Shown in pieces: positions 1 to 5,166 of a stretch of 5,166 nt of DNA (its first letter is position 1; each line of letters begins with the position of its first letter). A program made the translations under genes and the position numbers. Below the pieces are notes generated by a model. The model worked only from the letters and a program-made list of their open reading frames with translations, did not search any database and had not been told where the DNA came from. The stretch lies in the NCBI GenBank assembly GCA_020853455.1, contig JADYYV010000352.1, positions 1-5,166 of the forward strand, given 5' to 3'. Origin of the DNA: Alphaproteobacteria bacterium. GTDB lineage: Bacteria; Pseudomonadota; Alphaproteobacteria; Micavibrionales; UBA2020.

Positions 1-412
1 GATGGAGGACAACCGCGACCGCCTTGTCGTCATCGCGGCCGGATATACGGGCCGCATGACTGAATTCCTCGATTACAACCCGGGCCTGAAATCGCGCTTC
101 ACCGAAATCATTTCCTTCAGCGATTACACGCCGGCCGAAATGTGCGAGATATATGCAAGGTTCCTGCGCGACGGAAAATACACGCTGACCGACGATGCCG
201 CAGCCGCGCTGCAAAAAGTGATGGCCGAAGCGCCTAACCTGTTCCGCGAGAATTTCCCCAACGGCCGCCTGGTGCGCAACCTGTTCGAGGACAGCGTGAA
301 ATACGCCGCGACGCGCGTCATGAAACTGGGCAAGCCGTCGCGCGCGGACCTGACGACCATCACCCTGCGCGACATCGAGCAGGCCTTCGGCGAACTGAAT
401 TCACAGCAGTAA
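1..412 (+). CDS. CbxX/CfqX-family AAA+ ATPase, C-terminal part (5'-truncated by the window edge)
   Basis: This is the C-terminal ~136 residues of an AAA+ ATPase of the CbxX/CfqX (CbbX, SpoVK-like) family. The frame is open to the left edge, and the ATG at position 2 is almost certainly an internal Met, because families of this type carry a 'MEDNRDRLVVI.AGY' segment just after Walker B. Visible are the sensor-1 strand with VVIAAGY, the NPGLKSRF stretch whose Arg is the expected arginine finger, a 'F.DYTPAEM' segment leading into the helical lid, and NGRLVRNLFE, the usual sensor-2 region. Walker A and B lie outside the window. The family includes the RuBisCO activase CbbX, but no Calvin-cycle genes are visible, and many members in non-autotrophs have unknown substrates, so I do not assign a substrate or the symbol cbbX. 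It ends in TAA (410-412), 7 bp from the convergent neighbour. Family assignment is firm; the role is open. Confidence 0.88.
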   Translation, partial: MEDNRDRLVVIAAGYTGRMTEFLDYNPGLKSRFTEIISFSDYTPAEMCEIYARFLRDGKYTLTDDAAAALQKVMAEAPNLFRENFPNGRLVRNLFEDSVKYAATRVMKLGKPSRADLTTITLRDIEQAFGELNSQQ

Positions 413-419
413 AAAGATA

Positions 420-1007
420 TTATGCGTGGACGCGCGGGGAAACGTGGCGCGGTTTCGACCAGATATTGGTATGGCCGTCGACCGCCGTCGTCACCTTCAT
501 CGCCGCGATTTCAAAGCGGGTATCCAGCTTGAACATATCGGCGCGGCCGCGGGCGGCGGAATAAAGCTCCAGTGAATCTGTGTAGATCTTCATGCATTCC
601 TGCGCGCATTCCTCGGGCGCGGTCACCAGCTGTTCCAGCAGCATGATCGCGCTTGCCTGCAGCAGCACGCGGGCGTCGAGCGAGAATTCGTCCATGCGGC
701 CATACAGGTCGCGCGGTTCCATTTCGCCGATCATTTTAAATTCGCGGGAAAAATCGCTGAGTTCCTGCCCCAGCCATTCGGGCGCGGCGGAAAAAACGGC
801 AGGGCCTGCCAGACACGCGGCGGATGCCACCGAACGCTCCTCGCCGCCGTGCTCGTATATCAGGCGTGCCATGGCTACAGGGCCGCGGATATACTGCTCG
901 GCAGCAAGGTCGGGGGCGGCGAAGCGGTCAAGATAACTTGCCCAGCCTGCCGCAAATGCTTCGCGGAATAACTGCCCATCGGGCAGCGATGTCTGCTCAA
1001 AATTCAT
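420..1007 (-). CDS. Degenerate RelA/SpoT-type HD-domain protein, predicted catalytically inactive
   Basis: This 195-aa protein would usually be called hypothetical. Read against the SpoT/RelA hydrolase (HD) domain as I remember it, it aligns in order over its length. Residues 39-50 (YIRGPVAMARLI) match YITHPVAVA.IL. Residues 57-68 (ERSVASAACLAG) match the helix ending AALLHD. Residues 79-93 match the 'EEFG..VAELV' helix. Residues 112-128 match VILIKLADRTHNMRTL, and 131-170 match the PEKRRRIARETLEIYSPLAHRLGI..IK.ELE region, seen here as LELYSAARGRADM then FKLD. Its length fits stand-alone HD hydrolases such as MESH1 (about 180 aa). The expected metal ligands are all replaced: the first His is Gly42, the HD pair is Ala67-Gly68 and the later Asp is Ala120; the following catalytic Glu-Asp is also gone. 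No synthetase, TGS or ACT domain is present. The ATG at 1005-1007 has a weak AGGGTG ribosome site 5 nt upstream. There is no frameshift or internal stop, so it looks like a maintained pseudo-enzyme rather than a decayed gene. The coding call is strong; the family call is my inference. Confidence 0.82.
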   Translation of the reverse strand: MNFEQTSLPDGQLFREAFAAGWASYLDRFAAPDLAAEQYIRGPVAMARLIYEHGGEERSVASAACLAGPAVFSAAPEWLGQELSDFSREFKMIGEMEPRDLYGRMDEFSLDARVLLQASAIMLLEQLVTAPEECAQECMKIYTDSLELYSAARGRADMFKLDTRFEIAAMKVTTAVDGHTNIWSKPRHVSPRVHA

Positions 1008-1075
1008 TTACACACCCTACGTTCCGCTCGCGCTGGCTCGGCCTGTTACGGAGGACGATACGCGGGCGGAAAGGA

Positions 1076-1104
1076 GTTATAAGCCTATAGAAAACCAGAG
1101 TCCA
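1076..1104 (-). promoter_or_regulatory. Candidate sigma-70-type promoter for the 195-aa gene
   Basis: On the minus strand TGGACT (1099-1104; 4 of 6 to TTGACA) and TATAAC (1076-1081; 5 of 6 to TATAAT) are separated by exactly 17 bp. The start point would be near 1069, giving a leader of about 60 nt before the ATG at 1007. The AT-rich run directly upstream could act as an UP element. The boxes are not perfect, and alphaproteobacterial housekeeping promoters often diverge from the E. coli consensus, so this is a candidate only. Confidence 0.35.
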
Positions 1105-1115
1105 GAATAAACAGA

Positions 1116-1128
1116 CAAAGCATTGATA
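1116..1128 (-). promoter_or_regulatory. Perfect match to the IHF consensus
   Basis: The minus strand reads TATCAATGCTTTG, matching all fixed positions of WATCAANNNNTTR, and it is flanked on one side by the AT-rich tract typical of IHF sites. It is centred about 53 bp upstream of the predicted start of the candidate promoter, a position where DNA bending by IHF commonly assists transcription. The consensus is short and partly degenerate, so a chance match is possible. Confidence 0.4.
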
Positions 1129-1181
1129 TTATTAATAAATTAAGACAATTTGAACGAGCGTTTTGGAGCCCGAGTCTAAAG

Positions 1182-1190
1182 TTATCCACA
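1182..1190 (+). promoter_or_regulatory. DnaA box (perfect TTATCCACA)
   Basis: The 9-mer TTATCCACA is identical to the strongest form of the DnaA box (TTATNCACA). I found no second good copy in the window. It lies next to the AT-rich tract and about 54 bp from the IHF-type site. A single box can mediate DnaA control of a nearby promoter; a replication origin normally has several boxes, which are not seen here. Confidence 0.45.
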
Positions 1191-1196
1191 GGTCTT

Positions 1197-1231
1197 AAAA
1201 ATGGCGTAACCCCTGCGAAAGCAGGGATTAC
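1197..1231 (-). terminator. Candidate intrinsic terminator of the lyase-recO-parC-TPR unit
   Basis: Read on the minus strand, the transcript leaving the TPR gene (stop at 1237-1239) runs almost at once into an 11-bp stem with one mismatch (arms 1221-1231 and 1206-1216, 4-nt loop 1217-1220). After four bases (GCCA) comes a run of five T (1197-1201). Stem, short gap and T-run directly after a stop codon fit a rho-independent terminator, although the T-run is short and slightly displaced. Confidence 0.5.
1206..1231. repeat. GAAA-loop palindrome resembling dispersed bacterial palindromic repeats
   Basis: The core is CCCTGC-GAAA-GCAGGG, extended by GTAA and TTAC outer arms across one C/A mismatch. 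It has the same design as the widespread short palindromes of the form CCCGC-GAAA-GCGGG found in many proteobacteria (Neisseria dRS3-like and similar repeats), which when translated give peptides such as VIPAFAGMT. The minus-strand frame across it does read DVIPAFAGVTP. Only one copy is in this window, so membership of a repeat family is inferred from form. Confidence 0.5.
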
Positions 1232-1236
1232 ATCTC

Positions 1237-1974
1237 TCACTTCAGCGCCTGTTTCGCCGTGTCGATCCATTGGCGTTCCGTCTTTTGATAGTATTTCGGC
1301 GAATGGCTGGAGCGGGTCACGATATCCTGATACACCGCGCGCGCCTGCGCCTTCCTGCCCATGCGGTCATACAATTGCGCGAGCGTGAAGCGCGCTTCCT
1401 CGCCCGTAAAGGATTCGACCAGCGACACAAGCTGTTCTTCGGCAACCGCCAACTCGCCAAGCGCAATGTGCGCCCGCGCGCGCAACAGCTTGATGTAATC
1501 CTGCGGCTGGGCGTCGTCCCGCTCGTAAATCTTCTGGATGTACTTCAACGCGCTGCTGTAATCGCCCTTATCGTAATAAGCGTAAGCGAGGCCTTCCAGC
1601 AACAGGATATCGTCGGAAAAATGGTTGGTCAGCGCAGGTTCCAGCAGCGCGATGACGGCATCATATTGGCGCTTTTCGATCAGCAGCTGCGCCAGCTGGA
1701 TACGGTTGGCGACCGTGGGCGAGGTGTCGAAGGCGTATTTCGCATCGCGGAAATCTTTTTCAGGATCAAGCATGCTGCGAAAGCTGCGCTTGGCATGCCT
1801 GCCCGCAGGCCCGCGGATAACCTCCGGCAGCACCTCGATCACGAAATAGATCAGGCAGCCCATGACCGGCACCATCATGATCAGGTACATCCAGTAAGTG
1901 CTGCGCCCCGTGCGATGCACATGCACGGCGAACAGCACCTGCACCAGCACGGTCAGGATCATCAGAGCGGGCAT
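1237..1974 (-). CDS. Membrane-anchored tetratricopeptide-repeat protein with PLDc_N-like N-terminus
   Basis: This 245-aa protein has two N-terminal hydrophobic segments, about residues 3-19 and 27-50. The second (YWMYLIMMVPVMGCLIYFVIEVLP) resembles the PLDc_N/cardiolipin-synthase N-terminal membrane motif, but no phospholipase domain follows. A basic linker (about 54-67) is followed by roughly four TPR units: about 87-118, 122-155, 158-190 and 192-225. The second is the clearest, with LEGLAYAYYDKGDYSSALKY. TPR arrays bind other proteins, so this is probably a scaffold at the inner membrane; the partner is unknown. The basic linker right after the second segment suggests that the TPR part is cytoplasmic (positive-inside rule, inferred). 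The ATG at 1972-1974 is supported by a good ribosome site, AAAGGTGA at 1978-1985. It lies 23 bp after parC, so it is probably cotranscribed with it. Confidence 0.87.
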   Translation of the reverse strand: MPALMILTVLVQVLFAVHVHRTGRSTYWMYLIMMVPVMGCLIYFVIEVLPEVIRGPAGRHAKRSFRSMLDPEKDFRDAKYAFDTSPTVANRIQLAQLLIEKRQYDAVIALLEPALTNHFSDDILLLEGLAYAYYDKGDYSSALKYIQKIYERDDAQPQDYIKLLRARAHIALGELAVAEEQLVSLVESFTGEEARFTLAQLYDRMGRKAQARAVYQDIVTRSSHSPKYYQKTERQWIDTAKQALK

Positions 1975-1997
1975 GAATCACCTTTAAAGATAAAGCG

Positions 1998-4232
1998 TCA
2001 GACGCCGTTGAACTTTTTCGATTTCGGGAAGCCGTTGGGCGGCAGCATGCCGGCCTGTGCGCGCTCTCCGCGCCATGCCTTCAATGCCGTTTCCACGCGT
2101 TCCTTGCCTGCGCTGAAGAAGGTGAGGCCCTGTTTATAGGTGAAGGTCTTGGCATCCGCCAGACCGCCTTTTTGCAGGATCACGCCCACGCCGCGCGTCA
2201 TTTCCGGCACCTGCTCCAGCGGGAAGATGAGCAGCTTGCGGTTGTCGCTGATGCAGGCAACGCTGTCGCCGATAGCGGGCGTGCAGACCTTCGCCTCCAC
2301 GCCGTCTTTTACCAGCAGGCATTGCTTGCCGTTGCGGGTTTGCGACAGGACTTCTTTTTCCGGCACGACAAATCCGCGGCCGTCATCGGCGGCGACCAGC
2401 AGTTTACGATCCGGGTCGTGCTTCATGATGGACACGATGTCGGATTCCGTCTGCAGGTCGATCATCAGGCGCACAGGTTCGCCAAATCCCCGGCCCGGCG
2501 GCAGCTTGTCGCAGCCGATGGTGTAGAATTTGCCGTTGGTGCCGAACATGACCAGCTTGTCGGTCGTTTCCACCGCCAGCGCGAATTTCGGCCCGTCGCC
2601 TTCTTTGTAGGAAACAGCGTCGATCTTGTCCTGCTCCAGATGCCCCTTCATCGCGCGGATCCAGCCCTTTTCCGAGCAGATGACGGTGATGGGTTCTTTC
2701 TCGATCAGTTCGTGCAGCTGCACATCGGTGTCGGTCGGCGCCTTGCCGATCTGCGTGCGGCGCTTGCCCAGTTTCGTGGTCTGCGCGAAAAGGTCGTGGA
2801 TATGCTTGACCTGCTTCCTGATTGCGGTCATCTGGCGCGCTTTGGAACCGATCAGCTTTTCCAGCTCGTCCTTTTCCTCGGCCAGTTCCTTGTTCTCGCG
2901 CTTGATCTCGATTTCCTCGAGCTTGCGCAGGGAGCGCAGGCGCATGTTCAGGATCGCCTCCACCTGCACGTCGGAGAGCTTGAATTTCTTCATCATCACG
3001 GGCTTGGGCTCGTCTTCCGTGCGGATGATGTGGATGACTTCGTCGATGTTCAGGTACGCGATCAGCAAGACGCCCAAAACCTCCAGGCGGTGGTCGATCT
3101 GCGCGAGGCGGTTTTTGGATCTGCGCACCAGCACTTCCTGCCGGTGGTCGATATATTGCTGCAGCACTTCCTTGAGGTTCATGACGCGCGGCGTCAGGCC
3201 TTTTTCAAGGACGTTCATGTTGAGCGAGAAGCGGGTTTCAAGGTCGGTCACCTTGAACATCTGCGCCATCAGCAGCTCGGGGTCCATGCCCTTGTTCTTG
3301 GGCGTCAGCACCACGCGCACGTCTTCGGCAGATTCATCGACGATGTCGTCGATGAAGGGCAGCTTTTTGTTCGTGATCAGCTCGGCGATTTTTTCGATCA
3401 GGCGCGATTTTGCGACCTGATAGGGAATTTCGGTGACGACGATCTGCCACGCGTCGTTCTTCAGCTTTTCCACTTCCCAGACCGCGCGCACGCGGAACGA
3501 ACCGCGACCGGTTTCATAGGACTGGCGGATCGACGCCTTGTCTTCGGCCAGAATGCCGCCCGTCGGGAAATCGGGACCCTTGACGAATTTCAGCAGGTCC
3601 TTCACTTCGCAATCGGGGGTTTCGATCAGGTGTTCCATCGCATCGCACAATTCGGCGACGTTATGGGGGGGAATGTTGGTCGCCATGCCGACCGCGATGC
3701 CGGAGGAGCCGTTCGCGAGCAGGTTGGGGAAGTTGGCGGGCAGCACCACGGGTTCCGTTTCCGAACCGTCATAGGTCGGGCGGAAATCGACCGCGTCTTC
3801 GTCGAGGCCTTCCAGCATCAGCTGCGCAACCGGCGTCAGGCGCGATTCCGTGTAACGCATTGCGGCCGCGCCGTCGCCGTCGATATTGCCGAAGTTGCCC
3901 TGGCCGTCGACCAGCGGATAACGGACGGAGAAATCCTGCGCGAGGCGCACGAGCGCGTCATAAACAGACTGGTCGCCATGCGGGTGGTATTTACCGATGA
4001 CGTCGCCGACCACGCGCGCCGATTTCTTGGGCGCAAGTTCGGGGCGCAGGCTGAGCTGCGACATCGCATACAGCACGCGGCGATGCACCGGCTTCAACCC
4101 GTCGCGCAGATCGGGCAGCGAGCGGGCCATGATGGTGGAAAGCGCGTAAGACAGGTACTTCTCGGAGACGATATCGCCGAGGTTACGGTCCTGAATGTCG
4201 TTCGCAACGACGTTTGTCGGTTTTTTTGCCAT
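1998..4232 (-). CDS. parC: DNA topoisomerase IV subunit A
   Basis: ParC is the DNA-cleaving subunit of topoisomerase IV, which with ParE decatenates daughter chromosomes. At 744 aa it has the usual ParC length. The breakage-reunion domain (about 24-480) has YALSTIMARSLPDLRDGLKPVHRR (29-52), KYHPHGD (81-87) and AAMRYTE with catalytic Arg126-Tyr127. The DNA-bending Ile is in GSSGIAVGMATNIPPHN (Ile179), and a long helical coiled-coil spans about 425-485. A beta-pinwheel C-terminal domain follows (about 510-715), with blade-like EPITVICSEKGWIRAMKGH and KLVMFGTNGKFY. No GyrA box (QRRGGKG) is visible, and recO lies just upstream as in other alphaproteobacteria; both favour ParC over GyrA. The usual quinolone-contact Ser is Gln88, and the acidic partner is Asp92. 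The ATG (4230-4232) is the only start codon in this frame between the recO stop and itself, but no Shine-Dalgarno sequence is apparent before it (AAAACAACCCCC). Confidence 0.97.
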   Translation of the reverse strand: MAKKPTNVVANDIQDRNLGDIVSEKYLSYALSTIMARSLPDLRDGLKPVHRRVLYAMSQLSLRPELAPKKSARVVGDVIGKYHPHGDQSVYDALVRLAQDFSVRYPLVDGQGNFGNIDGDGAAAMRYTESRLTPVAQLMLEGLDEDAVDFRPTYDGSETEPVVLPANFPNLLANGSSGIAVGMATNIPPHNVAELCDAMEHLIETPDCEVKDLLKFVKGPDFPTGGILAEDKASIRQSYETGRGSFRVRAVWEVEKLKNDAWQIVVTEIPYQVAKSRLIEKIAELITNKKLPFIDDIVDESAEDVRVVLTPKNKGMDPELLMAQMFKVTDLETRFSLNMNVLEKGLTPRVMNLKEVLQQYIDHRQEVLVRRSKNRLAQIDHRLEVLGVLLIAYLNIDEVIHIIRTEDEPKPVMMKKFKLSDVQVEAILNMRLRSLRKLEEIEIKRENKELAEEKDELEKLIGSKARQMTAIRKQVKHIHDLFAQTTKLGKRRTQIGKAPTDTDVQLHELIEKEPITVICSEKGWIRAMKGHLEQDKIDAVSYKEGDGPKFALAVETTDKLVMFGTNGKFYTIGCDKLPPGRGFGEPVRLMIDLQTESDIVSIMKHDPDRKLLVAADDGRGFVVPEKEVLSQTRNGKQCLLVKDGVEAKVCTPAIGDSVACISDNRKLLIFPLEQVPEMTRGVGVILQKGGLADAKTFTYKQGLTFFSAGKERVETALKAWRGERAQAGMLPPNGFPKSKKFNGV

Positions 4233-4304
4233 GGGGGTTGTTTTAGCGCATTTTCGCGCGGTTTTCCAGCCCCTTGATGCGCCTGAAAAGGCTGGATATT
4301 GCGG
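4233..4304 (-). other. recO-parC intercistronic spacer with an inverted repeat
   Basis: This 72-bp gap has an inverted repeat with 6-bp arms CCAGCC (4266-4271) and GGCTGG (4290-4295) around an 18-nt loop. A further two A-T pairs are possible inside after two mismatches. No T-run follows it on the minus strand, so it is not an intrinsic terminator and probably does not separate the two genes. A two-codon ATG-CGC-TAA frame lies at 4243-4251, just ahead of parC. I see no promoter boxes good enough to list. Confidence 0.4.
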
Positions 4305-5033
4305 TTATTGCGCCATTTTGGCGTATTTTTCCTCCAGCCGCAGGCGCGGCTCGGGGAGGTTGGAATTGGCCTGAGAAAAAACCCGGTGGAGCAGGAAATG
4401 GCCGGTCAGCTTCAGCCCGTCCAGCACATCGGCAGGGTCGAGGCGCGCTTCGCCCCGCAAAAATGTCGGCAGGCGCAGCATCATGTCCTTGTATGGCTCC
4501 CCCGCTTCTTCCGACACCGCGCAGCCCGATTTGGGGCTGACATAGCGCAGGTTTTCGGTCACGCCCGTCGCCACGCATTTGGAAAAATCGAGCCCGAAGC
4601 CCAGTTCGCGCAGCAGGGCGATTTCCCAATATATATATGCCGCCGGCCAGACCTCGCCGTCAAAGGCGTGCAGCAGCGCGACCATGCCGTCGAACACGCC
4701 CGGGTGGCTTTCATGTTCGGGCAGCGTCCGGTCGGCAAGGGCGCAGGCGGATTGCAGCGCGGTCAGCTTCACGGGGCTGTCGATGATATTGCCGGCGAAG
4801 CTGGTATCCAGCTCCAGCGTATAGGCACCCAGCTGGTCATGCGTTTTCGCTGACCATTGCGCAGAAACAAGGTTGCCGATTTCCAGCATCCCGCGCGTGC
4901 GCGACGAATTGATGCCATAGACATACCCCGCCGCCCGCCCGTGATTTTTCGTCAGCAGCGACACGATACCGCCATTCTCGCCATGCGGGCGCATGCTGAG
5001 GATAACGCCGGTGTCCTGCCAGCTGAGCGACAT
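4305..5033 (-). CDS. recO: DNA repair/recombination mediator protein RecO
   Basis: RecO binds SSB-coated single-stranded DNA and, with RecR, loads RecA at gaps in the RecFOR pathway. The 242-aa product has the family architecture: an N-terminal OB-fold (about 1-78, starting WQDTGVILSMRPHGENGGIVSLLT and containing NHGRAAGYVYG), then a helical C-terminal domain. The most diagnostic stretch is LGFGLDFSKCVATG (144-157) followed by LRYVSPKSGCAVS (162-174), typical of alphaproteobacterial RecO. Length is normal for the family. The ATG at 5031-5033 directly abuts the TAA of the upstream gene (TAAATG), implying translational coupling; no strong ribosome site is visible (GAAAGCGGCG lies upstream). It is followed by parC 72 bp later, an arrangement common in alphaproteobacteria. 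Confidence 0.95.
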   Translation of the reverse strand: MSLSWQDTGVILSMRPHGENGGIVSLLTKNHGRAAGYVYGINSSRTRGMLEIGNLVSAQWSAKTHDQLGAYTLELDTSFAGNIIDSPVKLTALQSACALADRTLPEHESHPGVFDGMVALLHAFDGEVWPAAYIYWEIALLRELGFGLDFSKCVATGVTENLRYVSPKSGCAVSEEAGEPYKDMMLRLPTFLRGEARLDPADVLDGLKLTGHFLLHRVFSQANSNLPEPRLRLEEKYAKMAQ

Positions 5034-5166
5034 TTACGCCGCTTTCAGCGCGCGGTCGATGATGCCGCCGATATGCTGCGTGTAGCGGTCATAGGTGAAG
5101 ATTTTCTCCAGCGCACCTTTCGGCAGCGCCTTTTGCACCGCGGGATCGGCGGCAAGAAGGTCGATA
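5034..5166 (-). CDS. Lyase-superfamily protein, C-terminal fragment (adenylosuccinate lyase-like)
   Basis: An open minus-strand frame enters from the right edge and ends in TAA at 5034-5036. Its 43 visible residues include IDLLAADPAVQKALPKGAL, then EKIFTYDRYTQHIGG and a tail IIDRALKAA. The spacing L..DP.V...L....L...F.Y..Y...I..I.DR resembles the C-terminal (ADSL_C) helices of adenylosuccinate lyase and related fumarase/aspartase-superfamily enzymes. PurB would catalyse two steps of purine synthesis. 3-carboxy-cis,cis-muconate cycloisomerase-type relatives have a similar ending, so no symbol is given. The coding call rests on the immediate junction with recO and the codon pattern; the family call is moderate because the catalytic regions are outside the window. 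Confidence 0.6.
   Translation of the reverse strand, partial: IDLLAADPAVQKALPKGALEKIFTYDRYTQHIGGIIDRALKAA

Larger units (their letters stand above)
1008..1236. other. Intergenic regulatory region with an AT-rich core
   Basis: This 229-bp gap separates the stop of the TPR gene from the start of the 195-aa gene, both on the minus strand. I see no convincing coding sequence in it. A 61-codon minus-strand frame crosses it, but its predicted peptide (DVIPAFAGVTP) is the usual translation of a palindromic repeat, not a protein signature. From about 1103 to 1153 the sequence is strongly AT-rich (CATTGATATTATTAATAAAT and flanks) against GC-rich neighbours. The gap contains, right to left, the hairpin/terminator, a DnaA box, an IHF consensus and a candidate promoter, each listed separately. 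I found no tRNA or known small RNA. Confidence 0.7.

Noticed and set aside
2..412. A complete short gene starting at the ATG at position 2.
   Set aside because: The protein begins in the middle of the AAA+ core, after Walker B and just before sensor 1, so the ATG is internal and the gene is cut by the window edge.
1085..1236. A chromosomal replication origin, suggested by the DnaA box, IHF site and AT-rich DNA.
   Set aside because: There is only one DnaA box, no array of repeats, and none of the usual origin neighbours (dnaA, hemE, parAB, gidA). A regulated promoter explains the sites more simply.
1085..1270. A 61-codon minus-strand frame over the intergenic region.
   Set aside because: It overlaps the end of the TPR gene, its recognisable part (DVIPAFAGVTP) is the translation of the palindromic repeat, and it has no ribosome site or family similarity.
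1270..2139. A 289-codon plus-strand frame antisense to the TPR gene and the end of parC.
   Set aside because: It crosses two real minus-strand genes and their boundary, its product shows no family motif, and it reflects codon bias of the opposite strand.
2172..4277. A 701-codon open frame on the plus strand, antisense to almost all of parC.
   Set aside because: It is the mirror of a long, GC-biased real gene. Its product is a low-information mix rich in His, Gln, Val, Asp, Phe and Arg with no recognisable domain, while parC on the other strand has complete conserved motifs.
4266..4295. A terminator between recO and parC.
   Set aside because: The CCAGCC/GGCTGG arms are short, the loop is 18 nt and no T-run follows on the transcribed strand, so it does not fit an intrinsic terminator.
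4243..4629. A 128-codon minus-strand frame overlapping the 3' half of recO.
   Set aside because: It is an out-of-frame shadow of recO with an Arg/Pro/Ala-rich product and no motif; the recO frame carries the conserved family sequence.

Overview
The window looks like a piece of a moderately GC-rich alphaproteobacterial chromosome. The best evidence is an alphaproteobacterial-style recO followed directly by parC, and a ParC with the alphaproteobacterial-type N-terminal domain. I cannot assign an order or genus. There is no sign of recent mobile elements, CRISPR arrays, rRNA or tRNA.

Layout. Bases 1-412 (+) hold the C-terminal end of a CbxX/CfqX-type AAA+ ATPase, cut by the left edge. Only 7 bp later it meets the end of a convergent gene (420-1007, -). 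I read that 195-aa protein as a degenerate RelA/SpoT HD domain that has lost all its expected metal ligands. Bases 1008-1236 are non-coding and unusually AT-rich in the middle. They hold a candidate promoter for the 195-aa gene, a perfect IHF consensus, a perfect DnaA box, and a GAAA-loop palindrome that may terminate the next transcription unit and belong to a dispersed repeat family. From 1237 to the right edge everything is on the minus strand and tightly packed. In transcription order these are the end of a lyase-superfamily gene (purB-like, partial), recO, parC, and a membrane-anchored TPR protein.

How the genes relate. The lyase and recO abut (TAAATG), recO and parC are 72 bp apart, and parC and the TPR gene are 23 bp apart, so the four probably form one transcription unit ending at the hairpin near 1197-1231. 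RecO (recombination mediator) and ParC (topoisomerase IV subunit A) are chromosome-maintenance functions. The TPR protein and the lyase have no obvious functional tie to them.

The observation most worth following is the 195-aa gene. Its sequence follows the (p)ppGpp-hydrolase HD fold from end to end, but the catalytic H, HD and D positions are Gly, Ala-Gly and Ala. It is preceded by a regulatory region with IHF-like and DnaA-like sites. All homology statements come from reading and remembered family sequences; no database search was possible.
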